A stretch of 64,000 nucleotides of DNA from Coenobita brevimanus (GCA_032717465.1 CM064670.1:11488083-11552082), one strand, 5' to 3'; positions 51,240-63,518 are shown, counted from the stretch's first letter. Translations and numbers: made by a program. The notes: generated from the sequence alone by a model not told the origin.

Positions 51240-53230
51240 GTAAAGACTATTGTTCTCGCTGAAGTTATTATTATATTAGCCTCACAGTCACGCAACGATT
51301 CCAGGAGAACCGGAGACTGTACAAGGAATCTGAAGGGCCCAAGTTATGTGTCCTGGCATGGGCCATTGCTGATTAAAAAAATATATATATTATTCTCCAC
51401 AATGTGGTCAAGGTCACTAAGAAACAGTATCCGACACATACGTTCCTCGACACCTTTGTCAGATCACGTGTTGATGTTGCACAAGAAGTTACTTTAGGGT
51501 GTTCAGATCTTGTTTATGTTAATCATACTTTACCATATTCCAAAGCTAAGCTTCCTTAATATAGAATAAAAGTATATAAGTAATTATTATCATTTCATTC
51601 TCAGAGACTCCCAACGATTCCAGGAAGAACTGTAGACTGCAAGAAATCTGAAGGGCCCAGGTTATGTATCCTGGCATGGACCATTGTTTATAGAAAAAAA
51701 AATCCAAACCTTCCCAATGGGGTCAAAGTCACTAGGAAACAGTAGATGGAGTCTAGTGACTGTCCATATGACAGTTACTAAGTCCTAGTTATTATTCCAG
51801 CCTCTGAGTATCACGACGATTTCAAGGGAACCGGTGACAGTGCGAGGAATCTGAAGAGCCCAGGTTATGTGTCCTGGCATGAGTCATTATTGATCGAATA
51901 AAATCCAAAGCTCCTCAATGAGGTCAAGATCATTGTAAAGGGGCTTTCACACATTCAGGAGTTGGGCGAAGAATCATTGCTAGTTGCTACTCTTGAGACA
52001 CTCTGCACCCTACTCCTGACAATTCCTCAATAGTCATACGGACTCTCAGCACTGTCTCGGGACTCCTCGTACACTCCTGATGTTATTGACATATTCAAAA
52101 TTTATCGAGAACCGCTACGAATTTTTTAAACTCCTAGAGCGTACCTAAGGCATTCGTGACTACTCTTAGCGACTCATAGCTACTCATAGACCTTTACAGA
52201 CCATTTGGTTCGGCAGTGCGTTATGACTCTTAGCTACTCATAGCGCCGCCCTAGGGAACTTGTAGCAATGCGTAAGCTATGCGCAGCCACTTGTAGCACC
52301 CACCTGGCACACTCCTAGATTGCTGGATTCTTGGCTAAATGGACAAGAATCCGTGAGGAGTTTGAACTATTGGCGACTCTCTGTCCGACTCCTGAATGTG
52401 TGAAAGCCCCTTACGAAATGGAAAGTTTCGGGTTCGTATTCTCCCAACATTTCAGGAGAACTGGAGACTGGGCAAGAAATTTGAAGGTCCCATGTTATGT
52501 GTCCTGGGGTGGGCCATAGCAGATAGAAAAAACATTCCACATCTGACAAATGGGTGAAGGTCATCGCAAGAGATGTAAAATTTAACTTCTGAGATAGTAA
52601 GCTATTGTATTTCGACCAGTTTCCACTAAATCACTACACAACTTATCCTACCATTACCAATGAACACTACTGAGGTGTTATGTTCATGCCTTAATGACCG
52701 TTAGTCACGGACCTCTATCAGGAACAGTAGATGAAGACTACTGACTGACCACATGACAGTTACAGAGTTCTAATTAGTCTCTACTTACTACATACGTGGA
52801 GACTTTTTTTTTGGGGGGGATTAATATTATTCTGGCCTCAGAGTCTCGCGATGATTCCAGGAGAACCAGAGACTGCAGAAGGCATATGAAGGGCCGAGGT
52901 TATGTGCCCTGGCATGGGCCATTGCTGAATGAAAAACAAATCAAACCCTTTACCTGTAGAGGAAGGACTTGGTAGAAAGAGTCATCAGCATCACGAGTGA
53001 ACGAGATAAGTTAGTCACGTCTACTGGAGATTTCAATGCGACCTAGACAATGAATATGAAGGGTGACCTTGGGCCAATTTCCACTAAACTGTGACAGAAT
53101 CTACCCTACCATGACCTATGAACACTACTGAGGTGTCCTGCTCATGTCTTAGTCACCGTTAGTCAAGGACCTCCTTCTTGAACAGTAGGCAGAGACTATT
53201 GACTGTCTGCAGGAAAGCTACAGAGTTCTA

Positions 53231-53232
<2 letters not shown>
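51240..53232. repeat. degenerate satellite-like array, first part
   Basis: A core resembling GATTCCAGGAGAACCGGAGA, GGAATCTGAAGGGCCCAGG and GTCCTGGCATGGGCCATTGC recurs near 51295, 51605, 51820, 52440 and 52845. It is followed by AAATCC, a CAAGGTCA word and ACAGTTACAGAGTTCTAG. A second module (TTTCCACTAAAC ... CCTACCATGACCTATG ... GTTAGTCAAGGACCTCC) occurs at about 52610-52780 and 53080-53230. Spacing is irregular (about 150-400 bp). Confidence 0.8.
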
Positions 53233-53262
<30 letters not shown>

Positions 53263-53285
53263 CATTAGTAGTAGTAGTAGTAGTA

Positions 53286-53319
<34 letters not shown>

Positions 53320-53355
53320 CATTATGATGATGATTATTATTATTATTATTATTAC
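53233..53355. repeat. (TTA)n with CAT and TAG interruptions
   Basis: Trinucleotide microsatellite. Confidence 0.95.
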
Positions 53356-54168
53356 CTCCGCCAACGAAGTTTGAGGAGGTTATTAATTCACCTATGTTTA
53401 TCTGTTTGTTAGTCTGTCCACACGATATCTCCAAGAGTGCTCAATGAATTTCAATTAAATTTTGTAGAAGGGTGGGCCATGGACAAAGAAGGAATTCGTT
53501 TAAATCTTAGGACGGATCTGTATCCAGATCCGGAGTATCTTGCAATATATCTCCAAAAGTTCTAAAAGAATTTCAATGAAATTTCGTAGAAGGGTTGGCC
53601 ATGAGCCAAGAAGGAATAATTTAAATTTTTGGGATGGATCTCGATCCGGATCCATATTCTATGTGTCCCGTAACATATATCCTAAACTCTCAATGATTTT
53701 CAATATAATTTTGTGGAAGAGTTAACCATGGATCAAGGAACAACTGATTTAATTTGGGGGTGGATCAGGATCCTATACTGTATACTCCATACAATATCTC
53801 CACGGATCGTGATCGGGGTCCTTCTTAATGGCAATGGCATTGGCGGAGGTATGCACTCTCTGGATGCTTTCTAGTTATTGTTATTATTGCCTCCACCAAG
53901 GAGGTTATGTTTTTGCCAGGAATGATTTGATTGTCTGTTGGTCCGGTAGCAGGATTACTCAAAAAGTTATGAACGGAATTTGCTGAAATTTTCCAGAGGA
54001 GTTGGGTATGGTCCAAGGAACAATCTATTAGATTTCGGTGGTGATCTGGATCATCATCTGGATCCATGAATTTTTTTTTGATTGTCCACGTGTTATCTTC
54101 AAAAGTTCTCAATGAATTTCAATGAAATCCTGCAATGGCATTGGCGGAGGTATGCACTCTCTGAGTGC

Positions 54169-54221
<53 letters not shown>

Positions 54222-54527
54222 CATTATTCTCTCTGACAAGGAGAATATGTTTTCACTCGTTAATGTTTGTTTGTTTGTCTGTTCCAGGATTACTCAAGAA
54301 CTAAAAGAGAGATTTGGACCAAATTTCTTGGGCAGATATCCCATCTCCCATGGAACATTCGATTAGTTTTAGGGGCAGATCCGGATGGTATTACAGATTC
54401 TGGATCCGGAAAACTTGTTTCCAAAACCCAAATCAGTGATGAGAAAACCTAACTCATTATGAAGAGTGGTTTGGAAATTACTTTCCCTTGACGCAGAGAT
54501 GTGCTTCACTGAGTGCCCTTCTAGTTA
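53356..54527. repeat. three copies of a CCTCCGCCA-bounded repeat
   Basis: Copies at about 53356-53872, 53888-54168 and 54228-54527. The first two start CCTCCGCCAACGAAG or CCTCCACCAAGGAGG and end with the inverse motif GGCATTGGCGGAGGTATGCA and CTCTC; the third is more diverged. Interiors share GATTACTCAA, TTTCAATGAAAT and GGATCCGGATC-like words. The first copy contains an internal duplication (GGGCCATGGACAAAGAAGGA / GGCCATGAGCCAAGAAGGA). I recall similar sequence from many marine animals but cannot check. (TTA)n separates copies 2 and 3. Confidence 0.75.
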
Positions 54528-56895
54528 GTCTCCAACGATTACATGGGTGGGGACTGTTGTTTTCTTTGGTGTTATTATTATTCCCGCCTCAGAGTCTCCC
54601 GACGATTCCAGGAGAACCGGAGACTGCACAAGGAATCTGAAGGGTCCAGGTTATGTGTCCTGGCATGGGCCATTGCTAATAGAAAAAAAATCTATATCGC
54701 CCCAGTGGGGCCAAGGTCACTAAGAAAAAGTAGATGGAGTCTCGTGACTATCTGCAGGACAATTACAGAGTTCTATGTAGTTTCCACATATTACTTAGGT
54801 GGAGAATATTGTTCTTGCTATCATTATTATTCCAGCCTCAGAGTCTCGCAACGATTCTATGAGAACCAGAGACTGCGTGAGGATTCTGAAGGGATCAGGC
54901 TATGTGTCCTGGCATGGGCCATAGCTTATTGAAAAATAAAATCCAAATCCTTTATGCACTGTGGAAGGGCATGTCAGGAAGTGTCATATCAGCATTATGT
55001 TGTAAACGAGATAAGTTGGTCGTGTCTACTGGATAATTCAGTGGGACCTGAGCAAGGAATCTGAATTGCCCAGGCTCTGTGTCCTTGTATGGACCGTTGC
55101 TTATAGAAAAAAAAAAAAAACAAATATCTCCATTGGGGTCAAGGTCATTGTAAAAAACAGTAACTGGAGACTAACGATTGTCTGTAGGACAGTTACAGAG
55201 TTCTAGTTAGGTTCCACTTACTAAGTAGTTGGAGACTTTTGTTTTTGCTGGTATGATTATTACAGTGTTCGCCTCACAGTCTCGCAACAATTCCAGGAAA
55301 ACTGGAGACTGTGCATGGAATCTGAAGGGCCCAGATTATGTCCTGGCATGTGGCCATTGCTGGTAGAAAAATCCAAATCCCCCAGTTGAATCAAGGTCAT
55401 TTTAAGAAACAGTAGCAGACACAAGCATTCTTCGACCCCTTTGTCAGATTCCCCGTTGGTGTTGTACACAAAGTTAACTTAGGGCCTTCAGATCTTCTTT
55501 ATATTACACATACTGTACCTTACCAAATGGCTAAGCTTCTTTATTGCGGGTGCACAATAAAAATATGTAACTAACTATTATTATTCCAGCCTCAGAGTCT
55601 CGCGACGATTCCAGGAGAACCAGAGACTGTGCAAGGAATCTGAAGGCCTCAGGTTGTGTGTCCTGATGTGGACCACTGCATATAGGAAAAATAATCTAAA
55701 TCTCCCTAGTTGGGTCAAGGTCACCAAGAAACATTAGGTGAATGCAAGTGACTGTCCATAGGACAGTTACAGAGTTCTAGATACCAATGTGTTGTTCTTA
55801 TGACTACTATTACTACTATGACCACTGCTGCTACTGCAACTAATACTACTGGAACTACTACTACTGCTACTGCTAGTACTACTGTTATTAGTCTCCACCT
55901 ACTACATAAATGGACACTATTGTTTTCGCTGGTACTATTATTATTCTGGCCTCAGAGTCTCACGATGATTCCAAGAGAACTGCAGACTCTGAAAGGAGTC
56001 TGAAGGGCTTAGGTTACGTGTCCTGGCATGGGCCATTGCTGATAGAAAAAATTCCAAATCTCCCCAGTGGGGTGAGGGTCACTGTAAGAAATGTAAAATT
56101 TCGGGTTCAGAGTCTCCCGACGTTTCCAGGAGAACTGGAGACTGGGCAAGAAATCTGAAGGTCCCAGGTTATGTGACCTGGGCTGGGCCATTGCAGATAG
56201 AAAAAAATCCAGATCTGTGAAATGGGGTCAAGGTCATTTCAAGAAATGTAAAATTTGTCTTTTGAGCTAGTATTGAACTTAGACCAATTTCCACTATATA
56301 CTAAAGAATATACCCTACCATGACCTATGCACATTACTAAGGCGACCCGTTCAAGCCTTAGTGACCATTAGTCAAGGACCTCCATCTGGAACAGTAATTG
56401 GAGACTAGTGACTTTCAGCTGTTCAGTGACTACTACTGTTATTATTAGTCTCCACCTACTAGGTGGGTGGAGACTATTGTTTTTGCTGGCATTATTACTC
56501 CTGCTTAGAGTCTCCTAACGATTCCAGAAGAACCGGAAACTGTGGAAGGTATCTGAAGGGCCCAGGTTATGTGTCCTGGCATTGGCCATTGCTGATAGAA
56601 AAAATCCAAATCCTTTATGCACAGTGGAAGGGCATGTCAGAGAGAATCATATAAATATTATGAGTGAACGAGAGAAGTTGGTCGTGTCTACTGAAGATTT
56701 CAGTGCGACCTGCACAAAACATCTGAATGGTGAACTTGGACCAGTTTCCACTAAACTGTGACAGAATGTACCCTACCATGACCTATGGACACTGATGGGG
56801 TGTCCTGTTCATGTCTTAGTTACCGTTAGTCAGGGACCTCCATCAGGAACAGTAGGTGGAGTCTAGTGACTCTCTGGTGGACGGTTACAAAGTTC
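54528..56895. repeat. degenerate satellite-like array, second part
   Basis: The same core as at 51.3 kb recurs near 54592, 54842, 55040, 55272, 55598, 55963, 56110 and 56508. Most are preceded by a CTCCACCTACTA-type word and followed by ACAGTTACAGAGTTCTAG. The TTTCCACTA ... CCTACCATGACCTATG module is at about 56285-56430 and 56740-56890. The 129-codon frame at 54543-54932 merely spans two cores. Confidence 0.8.
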
Positions 56896-57110
56896 CAATT
56901 ATTATTATTATTATTATTATTTCGTGGTTTATGCCATGTACTCCCAGAGAGGTTATGGCATTGGCTCGCTGTAGATATATAGCAGTGTGTAGCATTTTTC
57001 AACCAAATGCCTTTCCTGACGTCAATCAATATCCCATGGGTAGACTCGAAAGTTGCACCCCTAAGTCGATGGCACATATCCTAACCCATTCAGCCATGGC
57101 GGTTCCTTTC
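56896..57110 (-). mobile_element. tRNA-derived SINE S5 with (AAT)n tail
   Basis: On the minus strand it starts CCGCCATGGCTGAATGGGTT, with A box TGGCTGAATGG and B-box-like TTTCGAGTCTA. It continues to GGCATAAACCACGAAATAAT and an (AAT)n tail (about 56898-56920). The head resembles a tRNA with a long variable arm. Confidence 0.6.
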
Positions 57111-57396
57111 ACCTCTATCACAGACGATTTTGCTCAGTGCCGAAAACCCCAGTGCAGTACAAGGGTTAAGCAGTGATATAGTACGAATATGAATGATATG
57201 AAAGAATTGTTATTGACACTGACCTTGGCTAAATTCGGTGCAATGGTGACATTCAGCACTATTACAACTGGTTTTAAGGAGTGACTGGTTTTTGTTAAGA
57301 GGAAAAAAGGTCACATAAAGGAGTGGTAAAGGTACTGTGAAGAGGCAAGGTGGTGTTGGGCATGATTAAATTCACTGAAGGAGAGATTAGTTGTTG
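57111..57396. other. intergenic, no gene seen
   Basis: GGT/GTTA-rich sequence. No recognisable feature. Confidence 0.5.
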
Positions 57397-57597
57397 TTAA
57401 CCCATTAGTTGCCAGAGTTCCTGTGAGAGGGATTTTGCTGGTCGAGTGCTAAGCGTACCTCCCTCTGCCTATCGGCTTATAGCCGCGAAGCCTATACAGT
57501 AGGTCCCTACCCTGGGGTTCCCTTCTTTATTAAATTTTGAAAATGCCCAGTTCTGTCCATTATGTTGGACGCTGGGAACCAATGGGTTAAAGAAGCT
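57397..57597. mobile_element. MITE-C, copy 1
   Basis: Ends TTAACCCATTAGTTGCCAG and CTGGGAACCAATGGGTTAA are inverted repeats of about 19 bp enclosing about 165 bp (AGTTCCTGTGAGAGGGATTT, GGTCCCTACCCTGGGGTTC). Confidence 0.7.
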
Positions 57598-57615
57598 CAC
57601 TGATTTGCCAGTGTG

Positions 57616-57806
57616 TAACCCCATTAGTGGCCAGAGTTCCTGCGAGAGGGATTTTGCTGGATGGGTGCTAAGCGTACCGCCTTCCGCCTATTGGCTCACA
57701 TTTGCGAAGCTCATAGGTCCCTACCCCGGGGTTCCCTTCTTTATTAAAGTTTGAAAATGCCCAGTTCTGTCCATCATTTTGGACGCTGGGCACCAATGAG
57801 TTAAGG
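57616..57806. mobile_element. MITE-C, copy 2
   Basis: Same structure, 20 bp downstream of copy 1 in the same orientation (AACCCCATTAGTGGCCAG ... CTGGGCACCAATGAGTTAA). The pair could be a tandem duplication or two insertions. Confidence 0.7.
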
Positions 57807-58020
57807 AGAAAGGTTGATATAAGTGAGTGATAAATGTATTTGGAAAAGATAAAATGACATTGGGAATTATTAGATACTGTTAAAGAGCGATAAGGGTGAT
57901 TAGTTGTTGTTACGGATAGATAAGGTAATCCTGAAAAGTGATGAAGATAGAGATAAGGAGTGATTAGATGCTGTTAAGAAGATATTTAGTGAAAAGTGAT
58001 ACAGCGTTGTTGATACCGAC
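57807..58020. other. probable intron sequence, no other feature
   Basis: Repeated GATAAGG/GATTAG words. On the minus strand this is the start of the proposed intron after the PAN-like exon. Confidence 0.5.
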
Positions 58021-58176
58021 CTTGACTAAATCCAGTGGCAGCGGTGGGATCCGACACCAGGTCGGACAGCTGAGGGGCAGTGTCAGTCAGTAAACACAAC
58101 AACTGCCCCTCACTGCTGATGAAGGAACTCCAGGCCATGCATCCATTCAGAGTAAAGCACCGCATCTGACACATAC
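58021..58176 (-). CDS. PAN/apple-like domain exon of a host gene (internal exon)
   Basis: On the minus strand, an acceptor (TACTTTTCCCTGTGTGTTGAG at 58177-58197) and a donor (CAAG then GTCGGT, 58021/58020) frame 156 bp, a phase 1-1 exon of 52 codons. It encodes MCQMRCFTLNGCMAWSSF, SEGQLLCLLTD and PTAATGFSQ. The spacing Cx3Cx5CxAW ... CxL is the core of PAN/apple domains, which bind proteins or carbohydrates in secreted proteins. The N-terminal part of the domain would lie in an upstream exon I did not find. Joined to the 37194 exon, the split codon is G plus AT (Asp), in frame. The nearer acceptor (GTGTCAG at 58166) is possible but would lose the first Cys. Confidence 0.55.
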
Positions 58177-58199
58177 CTCAACACACAGGGAAAAGTAGG

Positions 58200-58360
58200 A
58201 CATTATCAGCGTCAGCATCAGCATCATTAGCATCAACATTACTGTCATCATTATAATCACCAGTCATCACACACCAGGACAGGGAAGGGCTTCATCATCG
58301 TCATCTTCATGGTCATCATCATCATCAGTGTTATTATCACCACTGGAGTCATTATTATTA
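58200..58360. repeat. (CAT/ATC)n and (TTA)n tract
   Basis: Irregular CATCATCGTCAT-type repeats followed by ATTATTATTA at the border of E640. Confidence 0.85.
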
Positions 58361-58992
58361 ACTCCACATTATGTGGAGTTCTTATTGTTATTGTAGACGT
58401 AATTTCTCTCTTTTTCGGGGGAGGTGGGGGGGGGGGAGTTCTATGCGGCTGGCATTCCAAGACCGTTCGAGATAGAGACTTGAAATTTTCAGGAGTAATG
58501 TACCTTGGTTGCAGGCTTCTTTTGACACACAAAAATAGTTTCCTAGCACTAACGCCGCACTAGCACCCTCTATGTTATTTTTTTTAATTTTTGTTCTGTA
58601 CAGCAAAAATTCCCTATTCGATTGCTTTGCAAATGTTCCAGTAAGTAGGCGTCAACATATACTAGTGCACCTCGGTATTGATACTGTGATCAAACAAATA
58701 CTTTTCGAGATATTTAGGAAAATCAAAATGGCCACCTCATGCCTGAAAGTGCTAAATCGGAGTGTTTGGCCGATTTTGACCAAACTCGGTGGAAATGTAG
58801 TGGGTCATGTGTGAACATGGTTTGCATATTATGAATGACCTTTACCTTGATCTCAAAGTTATAGGTCAAAATTCGTAAAAAACTTTGAGTCATACCAAGA
58901 GTCCCTTAGTATTAGGTCTACAGTGATAAAAGTATTTTCAGCTGGAATGTGGAGATCTTTGGATATTACTTCAGCAATTACAGAATTTTAGT
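58361..58992 (-). repeat. E640 interspersed repeat, inverted diverged copy
   Basis: The reverse complement matches 26175-26804 over its whole length with many substitutions, and both ends abut (TTA)n. The G-run/C-run at about 58420-58437 is the counterpart of the C-run in the other copy. Confidence 0.75.
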
Positions 58993-59017
58993 TTATTATT
59001 ATTATTATTATTATTAA

Positions 59018-59057
<40 letters not shown>

Positions 59058-59064
59058 TGTATTT

Positions 59065-59101
<37 letters not shown>

Positions 59102-59112
59102 CATTATTATTG

Positions 59113-59173
<61 letters not shown>

Positions 59174-59195
59174 TATAATTATTAGTATTAGTATT

Positions 59196-59236
<41 letters not shown>
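58993..59236. repeat. (TTA)n then (GAT)n
   Basis: A roughly 240-bp trinucleotide tract. Asn- or Ile-repeat frames here are artefacts. Confidence 0.95.
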
Positions 59237-59237
<1 letters not shown>

Positions 59238-59374
59238 ATTATCATGCAATTTATAGACCACCTTCTAAATGAGACTATAATAATCAGAAGAGTGAGTCAA
59301 CTGATAACTGCCTTATGGTTTTTATGTTGCAAGAGGTTGGTCAAGTAGCATAGTGAGTTTTATTGTGATCTAAA

Positions 59375-59665
59375 TATAGGATGGTCCACATATTGCTCCC
59401 CAGGCTTGTTTTTCTTGTGTGTTGTGGGAACGGCACAACTTGTCTGCCAGTGTGAGGACCAATGATATTTTTGGTTGCCTCGTTACTTTAATCAGTTCAG
59501 GAGTCACTAGATGTAAAAAATGAAATGCTATTTACCATGATGAGGGTTATGGGAAACAGGAAATGGTGCAGGACAGGCACTTGTAATGCTAAGCCGTCCC
59601 CACAACACAAGAGAAATCGTAAGCTGAATGGAAAGGTGAGGCGCAATATATGGACCCCTTTGTAT
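59375..59665. mobile_element. MITE-D, complete copy
   Basis: Left GGATGGTCCACATATTGCTC and right GGCGCAATATATGGACCCCT are imperfect inverted ends. A second inner inverted pair is GTTGTGGGAACGGC and GCCGTCCCCACAAC. Partial relative at 22070-22385. Confidence 0.6.
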
Positions 59666-60904
59666 ACTCACAATGGGAGGTCACAGGTACTTCGTGCAGG
59701 GGTGTGACGTCCAGCTTCGTGGCAGGGTGTATTTCATAAATCGGCAGGGATCCAAGAACAAGGGTGGGCAGGCAAAAGATCACCCACACACCCACCTTCG
59801 AACATACGCCCACCCTCGCCCACACGCCCACATTCTCCCACATGCTGCCTAACGCCACAATACCTCCGTCCCTCCTTTCGCCAACTGCAACCAAACATCA
59901 AAACATTGCAGAGTAATCATTTTCCCCACGAACCCACCCTCACTCACGCACCCATTCTAGTCAACATTCCACCCACTGTGACAGCCTCTACCTCAGTTCT
60001 AGTTTTCACGAAGTGCAGCCAAGATGAAATTGCTGTTCAGTACTGCATTTTCATTTTTTGTGGGCATCTCAGAAGTATAACTGATAGAGGTCTTGGGGTC
60101 GGAGGAGAGCGTGCGCTAACCCGCCTTGGTTCGAATCTAGAAGGTGGCCGGAGCTATTTACCTATTTATTTGTTTATTTATTCTTCATTTTACCATCAGA
60201 ACACTGCCAGGAAATTATTGTGGTCCCTTACGGCTTAAATGATCTGGACAACAGTAGCTTAGCTCTGTGAATTCCTAGTCCCTTCGAGGCACCCAAAGGC
60301 ATAGTGTAGGGAAATGGAATATCTTGTCCGGGTACTCTTTCTCACATATGTGACCTGATATTGATATGTGGTTGGACTGAAATGCTTCTCTATATATGTG
60401 TGGAAATATAGCTTTTGTGCTGTCATGGGAAAGTCTTTTTTTTTTTTTTAAGTGGATTAAGAGTAGTGACAGGTACCGTGGTAAAAGTATATACTTGTAC
60501 TGATATTATTCTTGTACTCTCAATCCCTTATTTGTCTTTAGGTTTTGAAATGAAATTAGAATGAATTACTACTGTATACGGAAATATCATCATAATATAG
60601 AGCATTTCTCTTAACCTGACGATAATCCTTGACCACTTTAACTAGTACCCAAGGAGATTCATTTCTTACCACATTAGTAATGCTTAGCGAATTTTATGCA
60701 ATTATGAAATAGTATCAGAGTTAAGGATGTGTCACAGTCCTTTTAGATAATAACAAACTGACAGAATTTCTTAATTTTTTTGGTAAAATTATTTGTATAT
60801 TCTGTTATTGAAAGTAAAGGATAAAATGTATTATAGGACGTATGCACTGAAAATGTCCAGTTCTCTATCACATATTGTACTTATGATATTGGTGGCAGTA
60901 GTAG
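59666..60904. other. intergenic with a short CCCACACGCCCAC repeat
   Basis: A C/A-rich minisatellite lies at about 59775-59860. At about 60085-60160 a GGTTCGAATCT word resembles a tRNA B box, but no A box fits. No gene seen. Confidence 0.55.
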
Positions 60905-61099
60905 CATTATTGTACCTTTACTTGGCCCAGATTTTTGTTCTCTTGTAGCTTCTTTACGTATCTCATCGACAGAATAACACAATGCTGTGGCTCTACATCC
61001 TTTCCATAGCATTTCTAGTGTTGATCTCTTGCTACATCTAAGAATTCAAGATAACGAGGGGTCAATTTTAGGCCAAGTTAGAGTAAAATGGGTATAGTT
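60905..61099 (+). mobile_element. MITE-A copy
   Basis: Left ATTGTACCTTTACTTGGCCC; right TTAGGCCAAGTTAGAGTAAA then ATGGGTATAG. Confidence 0.75.
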
Positions 61100-61258
61100 C
61101 AGGGTGATTTACTACTCTGAGCTCCCAGAATAGCGCCACTTTATCTGTTATTAATGTAGGCGGGTTTAATTGAAACTCCATACTTACAAACTTCAGTCTA
61201 TGTTTGTAAGTCATTTGCTGCATTTGAGAATTCCCCGATATTTGAACTTAAAGAGATG

Positions 61259-61680
<422 letters not shown>

Positions 61681-61851
61681 AATGTAGGAAGAGCAATATG
61701 AAGTGACAGTAAAGACGGAAGAAATAGGAAGAAAGGAGGGCAGACTCAGAAAAAGAATTATATAAGTTAACGAAGAACTGGGCAGAACTACATCAAGTGA
61801 GTGGATCATGGTCGCCACCACCTTTTTCTTTTCTTTTTTTCCTTTTTTTTT

Positions 61852-62178
61852 ACGTGTCCGACTCTGGGCAAAGGCTTCAGGGCCTATTTCTCGGGGGCAG
61901 GGACCTATCCCAAGGCCCAGTAGTCCTCCTACACCTCCACATGTCACCACTTCGGCGCTAACACCCACCATCCATATTGAATACATGCTAGGGCTGTCTC
62001 ATACAGGACTGGTGTATTGGTATTATCGGGGGTATTTTTACGACAAGTCGGCGGGTCTACTGGTAGATCAGTAAAGTCTGATATTTATGAAATTCAAATC
62101 CTTAACCTGTTCCCTGCCCCAGCGGGATTTGAACCTTGGTCCGTTAGGACGGCAGGCCAACTCTCTACCGATTGATGC
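61852..62178 (-). mobile_element. tRNA-derived SINE S2, minus copy with intact promoter boxes
   Basis: On the minus strand the head is AATCGGTAGAGAGTTGGCC (A box) and GGTTCAAATCC (B box, 62125-62135, matching the consensus). The body is as in the plus copy, ending CCCAGAGTCGGACACG. It faces the plus copy across the (CA)n run. Confidence 0.8.
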
Positions 62179-62179
62179 T

Positions 62180-62540
62180 TTTAAGTACTTAGGTAGTGTG
62201 ATGGCTAAGGATGGAAGTTACTCGTAGAGGATGAAGTTCTGGAAAGGGTACAACTGGGAAGAAAGGTTGTTGCTTCTGTGAAAGCAGTGATAAGAAACAG
62301 GGAAGTGAGCATGGAAGTGAAAAAGCTACTACATGACATTACTGTGATACCAACTGTAGAGTATGGAAGTGATGCTTAAACCTTGTAGGAGGGACAGAAG
62401 TGAAGAGTGAGAGCAGTGGAAATGAGTTATTTGAGAGGAGCATGTGGAGTCACATGGAGAGACAGACACAAATGAGGATGTGAAGGAGCGTTGTGGTGAG
62501 AATGTGGATGTTACAAGAAGTGACAAACCTAATGATTTCT
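62180..62540 (+). pseudogene. LINE-B reverse transcriptase C-terminal fragment
   Basis: Frames give FKYLGSVMAKDGS, KVVASVKAVIRNREVSMEVKK, VIPTVEYGSDA, RVRAVEMSYLRGACGV. The order matches the LINE-A fragment at 17650-18000. There are in-frame stops near 62377 and after. The 194 bp at 62321-62514 are repeated inverted at 63807-64000 with one difference. Confidence 0.75.
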
Positions 62541-62597
62541 TGGATTCCAGGAAACCATTTACAACACTTGGAGGTAACCATATAACCAACTCATACG

Positions 62598-62722
62598 TGT
62601 TCCCTACTTGTTAATATGTGGGTTGCCGGAGAGTTAATGCCCCTCCCTGTAAAACCACTATATCAAAGCCAAACAACCATCCCTTACGAGATTATGGCGT
62701 ATGGCTATGGAATGATTTTTAA
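62598..62722 (+). mobile_element. 5S-derived SINE, body and tail only
   Basis: CCCTACTTGTTAATATGTGG, TTAATGCCCCTCCCTGTAAA and GAGATTATGGCGTATGGC run parallel to 45299-45400. The 5S head is missing; a roughly 40-bp segment like that at 24575-24615 precedes it. Confidence 0.65.
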
Positions 62723-63518
62723 AAATGCTGTTCATTAACCACCACTGCGTTGAATGGGTATCAGATGGTCAACTACATTAGTAGAGTGATATAGCCACGC
62801 TTGATAGCTGGCCATGTCTTTGCAGTTCTCCCTATATAGCTTAAGATATTTTCCCCCCGACTGTGGGGTCATTTTAACCCTTCGTTTGCCAGAAGGGGTC
62901 AGATGGACCCCAATATATTTTTTAAAATGATGCTTTGTAGCCCCTTAATGTTTTAGGGATCAGGCGAACCATGACTTTGTTTGTCGTGGTTGATTGTATA
63001 ACCACAGAAATTTTGAGTGAAAAAGCTATATCATAGTTCAGAAGTTAGGAGGGAGCAAAGTTCACTGGGGGTTGTCCGGTACCCTTCCTTGCATGCCGTG
63101 AAACATTTTTTTTTTTTTTTCAAATTCTTGATATTATGGACTATGTCACTGAATGTTGAGATGTTCTACAGTCAGTGGGAGAGAATCGTAGAAGATCCTC
63201 CCACTTCTGTTGCTGATAATGACATATTAGTTAGTTTTACTGAATGTTTTCCAGCTTTGTAAATCATTCAGGGTTTTTTTCCGAATATACTGTAAATGTC
63301 AATCTTTTTCTGAATTTACTGCAAATGTCAGTCTAGTTTACTTGATTTGTATATCACTCAGGGGTTTTCTAAATATAAATGTCTATCTTGTCTATGTTCT
63401 GAACATCGATTCAATCCAATTCTTCGAGTCATTTTAGTTTCATGATTTTTTTTTCTGTTAATATAACTGATAATACATTTATTATGTTAAGGGCATGCTG
63501 ATTGAATAAGAATGATCT
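62723..63518. other. intergenic, no gene seen
   Basis: AT-rich with T-runs. An 81-codon frame at 63017-63262 has no recognisable domain. Confidence 0.5.

Noticed and set aside
54543..54932. 129-codon frame with an internal repeat
   Set aside because: It spans two satellite cores; other cores have stops in the same frame.
58388..58606. 72- to 91-codon frames near 58.4-58.6 kb as further exons of the PAN-like gene
   Set aside because: They lie inside the E640 repeat, which also exists at 26.2 kb, and so are not gene-specific.
60085..60160. Possible tRNA or SINE head (GGTTCGAATCT)
   Set aside because: Only a B-box-like word is seen; no A box at proper distance and no second copy.
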